DNA from: Candidatus Falkowiibacteriota bacterium
GTDB lineage: Bacteria > Patescibacteriota > Patescibacteriia > Patescibacteriales > GWC2-42-12
Length of the DNA stretch: 8,857 nt
Direction of reading: 5' to 3'
Assembly (NCBI GenBank): GCA_016208065.1
Contig: JACQYU010000002.1
Location: forward strand, 1-8,857
Both the position numbers and the translations under genes were made by a program. This document shows, in pieces, positions 1 through 7,257 of this stretch. Numbering within the stretch: position 1 is the stretch's first letter; every line of letters begins with the position of its first letter. Under the pieces are notes generated by a model that saw nothing but the letters and a program-made list of their open reading frames with translations, ran no database searches and had not been told where the DNA came from.

Positions 1-138
1 AGTGCCGAAAAGCGTTAATTTAAACTATAAAATTTCTAGTTGGATAGATTTAATAGCCGTTTCACTAAAACCGAAAATTAAATTAATTAAAAAAAGATGG
101 CGTTCTTTAGAAATATCAAGGCCTGTGAATTTATAAAT
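1..138. other. Upstream flank of tRNA, possible tail of an unseen gene
   Basis: No gene can be called here with confidence. On the plus strand, frame 2 is open from the window edge to a TAA at 134-136, three bases before the tRNA; its translation is lysine/arginine-rich and could be the last ~45 codons of a gene lying outside the window. The antisense strand also has an open stretch of similar length, as AT-rich DNA often does, so neither is convincing. I saw no good -35/-10 pair for the tRNA, which fits transcription from further upstream. Confidence 0.2.
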
Positions 139-211
139 GCGCCCATAACTCAGCCGGTAGAGTAACCGCCTCTTAAGCGGGATGTCGCAGGTTCAAGCCC
201 TGCTGGGCGCA
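139..211 (+). tRNA. tRNA-Lys (anticodon CUU)
   Basis: This is a complete 73-nt cloverleaf that decodes the AAG lysine codon. The acceptor stem is GCGCCCA paired with TGGGCGC, and the discriminator base is A, as expected for lysine. The D arm is ACTC/GAGT with GG in the loop. The anticodon loop is CTCTTAA, giving CTT at positions 34-36. The T arm is GCAGG/CCTGC around TTCAAGC. The outermost anticodon-stem pair (27-43) is an A-G mismatch; the other four pairs are sound. CCA is not encoded and must be added after transcription. A hairpin terminator follows 10 nt downstream. Confidence 0.95.
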
Positions 212-220
212 CAAAATAAA

Positions 221-252
221 AAAGAAAGCTTATTTATAAGCTTTCTTTTTTT
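221..252. terminator. Bidirectional intrinsic terminator between tRNA-Lys and hup
   Basis: A 12-bp perfect stem (AAAGAAAGCTTA at 221-232 with TAAGCTTTCTTT at 237-248, loop TTTA) is followed by a T run on the plus strand. It is preceded by an A-rich run that becomes the U tract on the minus strand. It can therefore end both the tRNA transcript and the converging rny-ymdB-hup transcript. The stem is AT-rich, so its strength is uncertain. Confidence 0.75.
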
Positions 253-267
253 ATGTTCAAATTGTTT

Positions 268-549
268 TTATTTTCCTTTTAACGCGTCTTTTAAAGTTTT
301 GCCGGTTTTAAATTTGGCTACCGTAACCTGGGGAATCTGGATGCGTTCGGTCGGCTTCTGCGGGTTAACGCCGCCGCGAGCGTGGCGCGATTTAGCCATA
401 AAAGTGCCGAAACCGGTTATGGTAACTTCATTGCCGGCTTTGAGCTCGTTAATGATTATGCCGACTAAAGCTTCAACCATGTCTTCGGCCTGTTTTTTTG
501 TAACCGCTACTTCAGCGGCAATTTTTTCTATTAAGCCTGCCTTGTTCAT
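268..549 (-). CDS. hup: DNA-binding protein HU
   Basis: A 93-residue protein of full HU/IHF family length. HU is a dimeric nucleoid protein that bends and compacts DNA and assists replication, repair and transcription. The N-terminal helices (MNKAGLIEKIA...) form the dimer body. Residues ~44-50 are the invariant GFGTF turn. Residues ~53-75 form the DNA-gripping beta arm, which keeps the intercalating proline of the N-P pair at 62-63; the arginine usual at 61 is valine here. The C-terminal TGKTLKDAL helix is typical. The start has no clear Shine-Dalgarno sequence. It lies only 10 bp after the ymdB stop, so it is probably translated from the same message, and the 221-252 hairpin ends the unit. 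Whether it is HU rather than IHF cannot be settled from one copy, but the sequence is closest to HU. Confidence 0.95.
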   Translation of the reverse strand: MNKAGLIEKIAAEVAVTKKQAEDMVEALVGIIINELKAGNEVTITGFGTFMAKSRHARGGVNPQKPTERIQIPQVTVAKFKTGKTLKDALKGK

Positions 550-559
550 AGATTTAAAA

Positions 560-1360
560 TTATTTTATATTAATATATTTTGTTATTGGTTTAATATTTA
601 TCGCCTTTTTTGTTTTAGGGTCAATTTGCAAAAAGACGGCATTGAAAACGGCGCGGCCGTTTTCCGGAATAACATGCGAAGTTTTAATTTGCGTTAAAAA
701 AGTTTTAATAATGCCTTCTTTATCTACGCCTAAAACTCCATCAGCGAATCCGGTCATGCCAACATCGGTTATTAGCGCCGTGCCTGATTTTGAAATTCGC
801 GCGTCAGCCGTCATGACATGAGTGTGCGTTCCTAAAATAGCGCTGGCTCGGCCGTCAAGGTAATGGCTTAAAGCGACTTTTTCCGAAGTGGCTTCGGCAT
901 GCATATCAATTATTATAGCAGACAGGTTATTATTGGCAAGGTTAGATAAAATTTCATCAACTTTATGAAATGGATTGTCATGATCCATTAGCATGGAAAC
1001 TTGTCCGACCAAGCTAATTAAAAGTATTTTATGTTTGTTTTTTAATTCAATAACCATAAAACCTTTGCCCGGAGCGGTTTTAGAATAATTAGCCGGGCGC
1101 AAGAGAGGCAAGTCGCTATTATATAGATTAAGCCAGCCAATATTGCCGAAGCAATGGTCGCCGCCGGTAAAAGCGTCAACGCCAATCGCCAGCATTTCTT
1201 TTATGGTAGCCTCGGACACGCCGTTGCCATGAGCTACATTATCAGCGTTAAGAATAACCAAATCAGGCTTTAGTTCTTTTTTTAAGCCGGGTAAAATTTC
1301 TTGAATCGCGCGGCGGCCGATTTTGCCGTTGGCTTCGCCGATGAAGAGGATAGAAAGCAT
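560..1360 (-). CDS. ymdB: YmdB-family metallophosphoesterase (TIGR00282 type)
   Basis: About 266 residues from the ATG at 1358-1360. The family is a dinuclear-metal phosphodiesterase; Bacillus subtilis YmdB acts on 2',3'-cyclic nucleotides and influences biofilm and motility choice. Family motifs appear in order (numbered from this start): FIG-E at 6-9, NADN at 38-41, GDH at 67-69, HAEATSEK at 154-161, GTHTH at 177-181 and TDVGMTG after it. The three catalytic-site histidines (154, 179, 181) are present, but three other ligand positions differ from B. subtilis: Asp8 is Glu, Glu39 is Asp and Asn67 is Asp. An ATG 11 codons upstream (1391-1393) is in frame, but that extension lies in a palindromic repeat and is not family-like, so I reject it. 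It sits between rny and hup, and rny-ymdB adjacency is widespread. No good Shine-Dalgarno is visible. Confidence 0.9.
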   Translation of the reverse strand: MLSILFIGEANGKIGRRAIQEILPGLKKELKPDLVILNADNVAHGNGVSEATIKEMLAIGVDAFTGGDHCFGNIGWLNLYNSDLPLLRPANYSKTAPGKGFMVIELKNKHKILLISLVGQVSMLMDHDNPFHKVDEILSNLANNNLSAIIIDMHAEATSEKVALSHYLDGRASAILGTHTHVMTADARISKSGTALITDVGMTGFADGVLGVDKEGIIKTFLTQIKTSHVIPENGRAVFNAVFLQIDPKTKKAINIKPITKYINIK

Positions 1361-1366
1361 AAAGTT

Positions 1367-1478
1367 TATATGCCCCTTTAACAAAGGGGTCACCCGTAGG
1401 GCGGGAGATTTTTAAGATGATCAATTAAGAAAAACATTTAAAATCCCCCTAACCCCCTTTATTAAAGGGGGTAATTTT
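1367..1478. repeat. GC-rich inverted intergenic repeat (MITE-like) between rny and ymdB
   Basis: Two related arms face each other. The left arm has the palindrome CCCCTTTAACAAAGGGG (1373-1389) followed by GGGCGGGAGATTTT. The right arm has CCCCCTTTATTAAAGGGGG (1453-1471), and its reverse complement continues GTTAGGGGGATTTT. So the arms are imperfect inverted copies around a ~25-nt AT-rich centre. The GC-rich, palindromic character is unlike the surrounding AT-rich DNA and suggests a dispersed non-autonomous element. In the rny-ymdB transcript it would fold into strong hairpins that could slow RNA decay or attenuate expression. There is no clean U tract, so it is not a standard terminator. Confidence 0.5.
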
Positions 1479-1480
1479 AT

Positions 1481-2998
1481 TTACCGTGCGTATTCGGTTA
1501 TGCGCATTTCTCTAATAACGTTGACTTTTATTTCACCGGGATATTTTAATTCTTGTTCAATTTTCTTGGCGATGTCTTTAGCTAAATTAATCGCGGCCAA
1601 GTCGTCAATTTTATCCGGAGTGACAAAAACTCTGACTTCGCGGCCGGCTTGGATAGCGTAGGCCTTTTCAATGCCTTCAAACGAAGTGGAAATTTTTTCC
1701 AATTCTTCAAGGCGCTGGATATATTGGTCAAAAGTGTCGCGGCGCGCGCCCGGCCGGGCCGCGGAAATAGCGTCGGCTACTTTAACGATAACGGAAATCA
1801 AACCGTCCGGGCGGTCTTCATGATGGGTTAGAATCGGCGCAATAACCTCGGGCGATAAGCCGAATTTTTTTCCGATATTGGCGCCGATTTCCGGATGCGT
1901 GCCCTGGACTTCATGATCAACGGCTTTGCCGATGTCGTGTAAAAGCCCGCCTTTTTTCGCCAGAGTTACGTCCACGCCTAATTCTTCGGCGATTAGCGCG
2001 GATAGATGAGCGACTTCAACCGAATGGCGCAGAGCGTTTTGGCCGTAGCTTGAGCGGTATTTTAATCGGCCGATAATATTAACCAGCTTCGGATCAAAGC
2101 CGGTAACGCCGACTTCGTACATGGCTTCTTCACCGGCCTTTTTAATGTCTAAAGCCAGCTCTTCTTTCGCTTGCTTAATCGCGTCTTCAATCTTAGTCGG
2201 ATGGATGCGGCCGTCTTTAATTAAGTGATCCAAAGTTCTCTTGGCGATATGGCGCCTGATTGGCGAAAAGCCGGAAATGGTTATGGCGTTAGGCGTATCG
2301 TCAACGATAATTTCCACGCCGGTCAACTGCTCAATAACTTTAATGTTGCGCCCTTCGCGGCCGATAATCCGGCCTTTCATTTCGTCGTTAGGCAGGTCAA
2401 CTGTGGTGGTGGTGATTTCCGTGGCGTAGGTTGAGGCTAATCTTTGGATAGCGCCGGCCATTAAGTCGCGCGCTTTATCATCCAAAGAATCCGAAGATTC
2501 TTTTTCCAGCTTATTGATTCTAATAACCAGGTCGTCTTTTATGTCGTTTTCAACATTTTTAAATAAAACCTGTTTGGCTTCGTCTCGGGACAGGCCGGCG
2601 ATTTTTTCCAGCTTGGCCAGCTGTTCCTCTCTGATGTTTTTAATTTTTTCTTTAACCTCTTCAACCTTATTGACTTTGTCATAAAGCTGCTGTTGTTTGT
2701 CTTGAAGTTCTAAGAGTTTTTGCGAAAACACGGTTTCGCGCTTTTCCAGCCTAGACTGCAAGCCGTTGATTTCCCGGCGCCTTAATTCGTCTTCTTTTTT
2801 AGCTTCGTCAATGATTTTTAAGGCTTTTTCCTGGGCCTCGAGCAGCAGTTCTTTTTGCTTGCCTTTAGTTTCGGTTAAGATTTTTTCGGCGCGCGCTTCG
2901 GCGCTTGAAACTTGGGCTAAACCTCGGCTCTTTCTTACCAAGTAGCCAACAAAAAAACCGCCGATTACAGCCAGAATGCCAATGATTGCATAATACAT
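1481..2998 (-). CDS. rny: Ribonuclease Y
   Basis: A 505-residue protein from the ATG at 2996-2998, near the ~520 residues of B. subtilis RNase Y. It is a membrane-anchored endoribonuclease that starts mRNA decay. In order: one N-terminal transmembrane helix (residues ~2-20), a long coiled coil (~30-180), a KH RNA-binding domain with GRIIGREGRN at 209-218, an HD phosphohydrolase domain with the HDIGK motif (HD at 354-355) and a downstream HH pair (392-393), then a C-terminal domain ending PGEIKVNVIRE-R-TEYAR. All expected catalytic motifs are present. An in-frame ATG at 3041-3043 would add 15 mostly non-family residues before the anchor, so the internal ATG is preferred; neither has a strong Shine-Dalgarno. 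It is first in a cluster with ymdB and hup. The promoter probably lies ~200 nt upstream. Confidence 0.95.
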   Translation of the reverse strand: MYYAIIGILAVIGGFFVGYLVRKSRGLAQVSSAEARAEKILTETKGKQKELLLEAQEKALKIIDEAKKEDELRRREINGLQSRLEKRETVFSQKLLELQDKQQQLYDKVNKVEEVKEKIKNIREEQLAKLEKIAGLSRDEAKQVLFKNVENDIKDDLVIRINKLEKESSDSLDDKARDLMAGAIQRLASTYATEITTTTVDLPNDEMKGRIIGREGRNIKVIEQLTGVEIIVDDTPNAITISGFSPIRRHIAKRTLDHLIKDGRIHPTKIEDAIKQAKEELALDIKKAGEEAMYEVGVTGFDPKLVNIIGRLKYRSSYGQNALRHSVEVAHLSALIAEELGVDVTLAKKGGLLHDIGKAVDHEVQGTHPEIGANIGKKFGLSPEVIAPILTHHEDRPDGLISVIVKVADAISAARPGARRDTFDQYIQRLEELEKISTSFEGIEKAYAIQAGREVRVFVTPDKIDDLAAINLAKDIAKKIEQELKYPGEIKVNVIREMRITEYAR

Positions 2999-3193
2999 AA
3001 GAATGGTATTCCGGCGCTGGAGGTCAAATAAAAACAAAACCAAAAATTATTTTAGCTTGGGCAAAATATTTTGAGAGTAACTAGAAGTTTTAGAAAAAAT
3101 ACTAAGTTTCACAAAATTGCTAATTTTAGGCTTGTTCTTATTACCCGTATACTGTCCGACTGCCGGAGATTATTAATTGTTAATTACAAAATT

Positions 3194-3222
3194 ATCCTAA
3201 CACGGAGCTAAGCTTTTGGCAA
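3194..3222 (-). promoter_or_regulatory. Putative sigma-70 promoter for rny operon
   Basis: On the minus strand, TTGCCA (3217-3222) is separated by 17 bp from TAGGAT (3194-3199): five of six and four of six matches to consensus. Transcription would start near 3187, leaving a ~190-nt leader before the chosen rny ATG. That long leader is a caution; a closer promoter may exist in this AT-rich spacer. Confidence 0.35.
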
Positions 3223-3244
3223 GGGGCGGAAAAATTGAAGCCGA

Positions 3245-3273
3245 TTGAAGAAATAAGCAAAAAAAGGTAAAAT
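3245..3273 (+). promoter_or_regulatory. Putative sigma-70 promoter for the 3293 gene
   Basis: TTGAAG (3245-3250) and TAAAAT (3268-3273) are spaced by 17 bp, four of six and five of six consensus matches. A start near 3280 gives a leader of only ~13 nt before the ATG at 3293, with a weak purine run (AAAGAGA) as possible ribosome binding site. It is divergent from the rny promoter, and together they account for the 249-bp spacer 3044-3292. Confidence 0.45.
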
Positions 3274-3292
3274 TAAAGTATAAAGAGAATGT

Positions 3293-3988
3293 ATGAAAGA
3301 ATTATATCAGCCAGACGTTGAATTGCCAAAAATGCCCGAGCCGGAAAAAGGCTCCCGAGTTTTTGATTCTGAAAAAAATGAGCCTAGAGATGAAGAGGCC
3401 GGTCCAAAAGAGTTTATTAATAATCAGGTGGAAGATCCTATAGAAAAGGAACTTTATAATTTTTTGGCGCGCGAAGGCGTAATTATGGAAAAAGAAGGAA
3501 TAATAATTGTGGACACAAAAAAACTTAAAGACGAAAGTTTTAAGAAGCGTCTATGGCACTCTCAATTTGGCGAGGCCGGAGGAAAAATAGTTTGGGGCAG
3601 CAGAAGAATTATAGAAGAAAAACTCGGCGAGCTTAAAGCGGTTTTTTTAAGCGACTATTTAAAAATGGAGCAAAACGGAGAAAAAATCGAGCCTTATAAA
3701 GTTTTCGAAAAACAGGAAACCGTAAAAGAAAAATTGATAGATTTTTTAAAGCAAGAAAAAATATTGGAGAATATCGACGGTTATGATGTTTTTGACGTAA
3801 AAGAATTTTTTAGCTACGGCTTTATAGTTAAGAAGTTACAGCATCAACATTTTGGTAAAGTTGACGGCAAAAAAGTGCAAGGCAGTTATAAATTTATATT
3901 TGAACAGCTTGCGGATATGCCGATAGTTTCCAAGGAAGACTTTATGGCGCAAAAAGAAAAAGGCGAAAGAGTAAAGACCAGGATATAA
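3293..3988 (+). CDS. Unrecognised protein with tandem ~85-residue repeat, probably the N-terminal part of a frameshifted gene
   Basis: 231 codons; I do not recognise the family. Residues 1-45 are charged and probably disordered. Two copies of one module follow: residues ~48-132 and ~142-226. Across a 30-residue ungapped core (KRLWHSQFG... against KKLQHQHFG...) about 13 residues are identical, with shared H, FG, GK-V-GS and I-E-L positions. Both copies end in a similar NGEKI/KGERV segment. No signal peptide, membrane helix or catalytic motif is visible. It stops at TAA 3986-3988, but frame 1 is already open from 3904 and encodes plausible protein straight into the next segment, so this stop is likely the result of a one-base loss near 3950-3985. 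The repeat could be a protein- or nucleic-acid-binding module; that is only a guess. A promoter precedes it. Confidence 0.7.
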   Translation: MKELYQPDVELPKMPEPEKGSRVFDSEKNEPRDEEAGPKEFINNQVEDPIEKELYNFLAREGVIMEKEGIIIVDTKKLKDESFKKRLWHSQFGEAGGKIVWGSRRIIEEKLGELKAVFLSDYLKMEQNGEKIEPYKVFEKQETVKEKLIDFLKQEKILENIDGYDVFDVKEFFSYGFIVKKLQHQHFGKVDGKKVQGSYKFIFEQLADMPIVSKEDFMAQKEKGERVKTRI

Positions 3989-4029
3989 AAAAAGTAAAGC
4001 AAGATAACTACTATTTAAATTATTGGGAT

Positions 4030-4731
4030 TTGGCCGACCCGTCAAGACTAAGGCAAATCAATTGGCAATATAAAATAAAATTAAAAGATGGCGAAGAAAT
4101 AAATGCCGGCGAGCTAGCTTTATTTACAAAAATCTTTAAAGATTACGAAGGAAAAAGAGGCGATGATGGAATTTTACGGGTTTATGATGGTTTAAAACAT
4201 AAATATGTTCAGTTGTCCGCTAATTGGATAAGAGAAAATATTGGCGGACTCGGCGGAGCAAATCAGGACAAAACAACCATATTTGAAGCGCCGCATAACT
4301 TTTTACTTAATAATTGCTCTAATTTATTAAATAAAGATTTAATAAAGCTGGCTGATTTTAAAATTAAGACAAATGACAAAAGCGGAAATTTATTAAGAAA
4401 AGAGTTTTTAAATTTGAAAAAAGATAGTTACGCCGCGATTAACAGCATCCGATATTATATTGGCAGAGAAAATTTTATTTTTGAAGGCAAATCAATACCC
4501 ATGGAAAATATCAAGGCGGCGGTGCTGGACGATAAAACGGCGGGGATAATAAAAAGCTATAAAGGCAGGGATTCTTTGCTATTTACCTTAAAGCTTCTAA
4601 GCGAGGAAGAAAAGGAAAAAAAGAGGCAAGAGATAAGAGATCGCAAAGGTGGTTTATCGGCAGAAAAAGTTTCGGCTTTCGCTATGGTCGGCGGCGGAGA
4701 AGTTAAAAAAAGAATAACTGCTTGGCGCTAA
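4030..4731 (+). CDS. Unrecognised protein segment, probable middle part of the frameshifted gene
   Basis: 233 codons if begun at the TTG at 4030; no ATG is available in this frame before residue ~157. There is no convincing ribosome binding site. The frame is open back to 3904, and the stretch just upstream of the TTG (DNYYLNYWDL...) looks like genuine protein, so it probably continues from the 3293-3988 frame rather than starting anew. It has no family I recognise. It is lysine-rich and mainly soluble in character, with a block resembling a divergent copy of the upstream repeat (LFTKIFKDYE... to WIRENIGG) at residues ~30-73. At the 3' end, frame 2 becomes open at 4718 and reads LLGANEIFFEKQVDKNEV into the next segment, so a single extra base near 4716-4728 probably ended this frame early at TAA 4729-4731. 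Confidence 0.55.
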   Translation: MADPSRLRQINWQYKIKLKDGEEINAGELALFTKIFKDYEGKRGDDGILRVYDGLKHKYVQLSANWIRENIGGLGGANQDKTTIFEAPHNFLLNNCSNLLNKDLIKLADFKIKTNDKSGNLLRKEFLNLKKDSYAAINSIRYYIGRENFIFEGKSIPMENIKAAVLDDKTAGIIKSYKGRDSLLFTLKLLSEEEKEKKRQEIRDRKGGLSAEKVSAFAMVGGGEVKKRITAWR

Positions 4732-4768
4732 TGAAATATTTTTTGAAAAGCAGGTTGATAAAAATGAA

Positions 4769-6502
4769 GTGATTAGCGCTATATTAAAACGGGCAAGCCA
4801 GCTACTAGTTGACGCGGAAAAAAAATCAAAAGATATGCCGGAAAATGATAAAGAGACATTGATAAAAGAATTAATTGAAGAGTTAATTAAAGAGCAGATG
4901 GTGCAGAAAAGGATGTTGGGGGAGTTTAAAGATATGGCGGTAGAGTTAAATAATCAGTATAAGAAGATAGCCAACATGCCATTAGGGTTGTCTCCTGAAG
5001 AAGAGTTAGAATTAGAAAAGCGACAGAAAGAAAAACGAACAGAGAAGACAGAATTGCCGGATTGGATAGCTAATAGTTTTATTGATCCTATGTATGAAAA
5101 GTTTGATACAGCCAGAATTAAAGATTTAATAAGCACCTATGAGGGAAATTATAAGCCTGATGATTTTCAAGTAGGCTTGCATAAATATCAGGGCAGGATG
5201 ACAGATGAAGAAATAAAAAAATTGTATGAAGCTGAAAAATCGCGATATGAGCCGGCGGTTAACAAGCTGAAAAAATTATTGGACTTTCAAAAAGCTTTTG
5301 AAAAAAAGTTTGAGCAAATAGTAAAAGGCGAATTTCATGCCGATACGGACAGCGAGTTAATGGCTAAATATCGGGAAATTGAGGAATCCGTAAAAAATAT
5401 TTCCGAAATAATCGATGAAAGTTTTAAGGAAGCGGAAGTTCATATAGATCCCGAAAAAATTAAAGAAATGCTTTTACGCGAGGCGATTGACGTTGTTTCA
5501 ACTCCGACGGCCACTAAAGACGATAGGGAAACAGCCCTAAAAAAGCTTAATGGCATTAACGCCAATGTTTTATTAACCGGTAAAATTATAAGCCAATTGC
5601 CGCCCGACGAAGTCGCTAAATTAAATTTGAAAAAAATTCCGCATATAGAAAAATTGGAAGAGGTCCGCGGCTCGGAACTTTTTAATAAGCCGGAGATATT
5701 AAGCCAAATTAAACAAGCGATAAAATTACAATTTCCGGGCGGAGACGATGAAATTTTTGAAGAAGAATGCCGAAATAATCCGAATTTAAGGCTTACGATC
5801 ACTTTAGCCAACAATAAAGTCATTTCATTTTTTTCCAAAGAAAAAAGGTCTGAAAAGATTGACTATATTGATTGGTTTATCGCTAATCCTAACGCGCCGA
5901 TTAAGGGTTTAGGCGAGGCTACCTTAAAGCTCGGCTTTAACAGCGAAGAAGAAAACAATAAATCATATTACGCGGTAGCCAAGCCGCACGCCAAGTCATT
6001 TCAGATTTTCATAGAAAACTTAGGCTTTGCCGGCTTTGCCGGGCAGACGGAGAAGGGCGAATACAAGCATTATTATTCGCGCCTGCGCCGGTTTCCAAGC
6101 GACTTAAAATTCAAGAGTAAAAACTTAACCAATGAAAAAGAAGAATCATTTTTTAAAACCATAAATTACCTTTGCGGCGAAGAAGGCACGGTCCAGGATA
6201 TGATTTTTGACGGGCGGATGATGCGCGTCTCCAAGGTTAAATATAGCGGGCAAACCGCCAAAGATAATATTTCCAAGGCCGATCCCGAGGGCCTAATTAT
6301 GGAAGAAATTGATCAGCAAAATAAAAAGGGTTATGTTTTAACCCGTTTTATCCCCGAAAGTCCGGCTAAAAATAATCAAGTATTTTACGCGGTTTTTGAA
6401 AAAGATTCGGCCCCCGAAGATTTAAAAGAAGAGCTTGCCGGCGTTGTTTCCCCGGATTCAAGCAATCTCCACTCAACTTCAAAAAAAGCTTTTAGCAATT
6501 GA
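4769..6502 (+). CDS. Unrecognised coiled-coil protein with degenerate GNAT-like domain, probable C-terminal part of the frameshifted gene
   Basis: 577 codons from a GTG at 4769; the frame is really open from 4718, and the GTG has no clear ribosome binding site, so it probably continues the previous segment. Residues ~15-95 and ~145-225 are strongly charged and helical, consistent with coiled coil. Residues ~325-440 resemble the GNAT acetyltransferase fold: a strand DYIDWFIANPNA, then IKGLGEATL in the place of the acetyl-CoA-binding R-G-x-G-x-G/A loop (the arginine is lost), then a strand YYAVAKPHAKSF and helix ending ENLGFAGF, the usual end of motif B. A second globular part follows to ~545. 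Function is unknown; the GNAT link is inference and enzymatic activity is doubtful. The last 39 codons overlap the 3' end of the TrmB-like gene on the other strand. Confidence 0.65.
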   Translation: MISAILKRASQLLVDAEKKSKDMPENDKETLIKELIEELIKEQMVQKRMLGEFKDMAVELNNQYKKIANMPLGLSPEEELELEKRQKEKRTEKTELPDWIANSFIDPMYEKFDTARIKDLISTYEGNYKPDDFQVGLHKYQGRMTDEEIKKLYEAEKSRYEPAVNKLKKLLDFQKAFEKKFEQIVKGEFHADTDSELMAKYREIEESVKNISEIIDESFKEAEVHIDPEKIKEMLLREAIDVVSTPTATKDDRETALKKLNGINANVLLTGKIISQLPPDEVAKLNLKKIPHIEKLEEVRGSELFNKPEILSQIKQAIKLQFPGGDDEIFEEECRNNPNLRLTITLANNKVISFFSKEKRSEKIDYIDWFIANPNAPIKGLGEATLKLGFNSEEENNKSYYAVAKPHAKSFQIFIENLGFAGFAGQTEKGEYKHYYSRLRRFPSDLKFKSKNLTNEKEESFFKTINYLCGEEGTVQDMIFDGRMMRVSKVKYSGQTAKDNISKADPEGLIMEEIDQQNKKGYVLTRFIPESPAKNNQVFYAVFEKDSAPEDLKEELAGVVSPDSSNLHSTSKKAFSN

Positions 6503-7230
6503 GCAATGCCTTTGCTTTGCACGGTAAAGGCGAAGTAAACATTATTATCCACCGTTAGCGAGCAAATTTCTTCCCCATATATAAAAATTTCTCCACCGGG
6601 AAAATCAAGCGGCAAATCTTTTGCCATTGCCAGCCTGGTTTGCCTAAGCGACTTATCGTCATTTTTTTTAAGCTCCCGGCTTTCGGCCGAATCAATCGCC
6701 ACCACGCGCGTTTTAACGCTCAAGGCGATTCTTTTTTTAATATATCCGCTAAAAGCCTCTTTAGTCTGAATTTCAAATTCGGCCGGCAAAACTTTTACGA
6801 AAGAAATAATTTCCGTATCAGGCTTAAAATTGCCGGCCATATATTTTAAAACCGCGGCAATGCCTTCTTTGCCTTCATAGAACTTAACGCCCGGCTTATT
6901 ATTAATCAGGTTAAAGGCGGAAATTAAATCAGGCAAATTCTCGCTTAAGGACGATTTTTCTTTAATCAGGCCTTTTTCTTTTTGCTCAAAAATCTTCTGT
7001 AAAACCGCCGGATGCTCGGCCCGAAAGCGGCTGATTTGATTCGGTGCGTCAATTTTTTCAGCCAATTTAAGGCTAATAAGCTCATCAAGGGTATAATAAA
7101 CCGTTCCCCGAGATATTTTAAGGTCTCGGGTTATTTTATTGGCCTTAGCTTCCTTGTTATTAAGCAAATATTCATAGATTTGCGCCTGGGCTTTAGTCAG
7201 GCCGGCGCTAGTTAGGGCAGGCTGGCTCAT
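6385..7230 (-). CDS. TrmB-family winged-helix transcriptional regulator
   Basis: 281 residues. The N-terminal ~8-62 is a typical TrmB winged helix-turn-helix: LTKAQAQIYEYLL, then KITRDLKISRGTVYYTLDEL as recognition region and LKLAEKI in the wing. A helical linker (75-105) leads to a C-terminal sensor-like domain (~110-255) with FYEGKEGI, FPGGEIFIYGE and a final FFEVEW motif, as in many archaeal and CPR TrmB-like proteins. The family binds sugars or other ligands in some members, but no ligand can be predicted here. The last ~25 residues after EVEWRLLES are low-complexity and lie antisense to the neighbouring gene, so they may be a recent extension. There is no Shine-Dalgarno; the leader is ~20 nt. 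It has a near-perfect promoter with an inverted repeat, which suggests autoregulation, and it stands divergent from a large candidate RNA gene. Confidence 0.85.
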   Translation of the reverse strand: MSQPALTSAGLTKAQAQIYEYLLNNKEAKANKITRDLKISRGTVYYTLDELISLKLAEKIDAPNQISRFRAEHPAVLQKIFEQKEKGLIKEKSSLSENLPDLISAFNLINNKPGVKFYEGKEGIAAVLKYMAGNFKPDTEIISFVKVLPAEFEIQTKEAFSGYIKKRIALSVKTRVVAIDSAESRELKKNDDKSLRQTRLAMAKDLPLDFPGGEIFIYGEEICSLTVDNNVYFAFTVQSKGIAQLLKAFFEVEWRLLESGETTPASSSFKSSGAESFSKTA

Positions 7231-7257
7231 AAAAGAAAAATTAATAATTATATGATA

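Noticed and set aside
182..697. 171-codon plus-strand ORF through the tRNA and hup
   Set aside because: It starts inside the tRNA and is antisense to hup and the 3' end of ymdB; it has no family resemblance.
1361..1393. Longer ymdB start at 1393
   Set aside because: The extra 11 residues are encoded by the palindromic repeat and precede the canonical family N-terminus.
3986..3994. Programmed -1 frameshift at A AAA AAG linking the first and second ORFs
   Set aside because: The slippery heptamer is in the right phase, but it begins within the TAA stop of the upstream frame, so ribosomes would terminate before decoding it. A base loss is simpler.
4731..4772. Small 13-codon ORF (ATG overlapping the TAA as TAATG) between the second and third ORFs
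   Set aside because: No ribosome binding site, and frame 2 gives coding-like sequence through the same bases that joins the third ORF.
5440..5838. 132-codon minus-strand ORF inside the third segment
   Set aside because: Antisense shadow of a better coding frame, serine/leucine-rich, without promoter or ribosome binding site.
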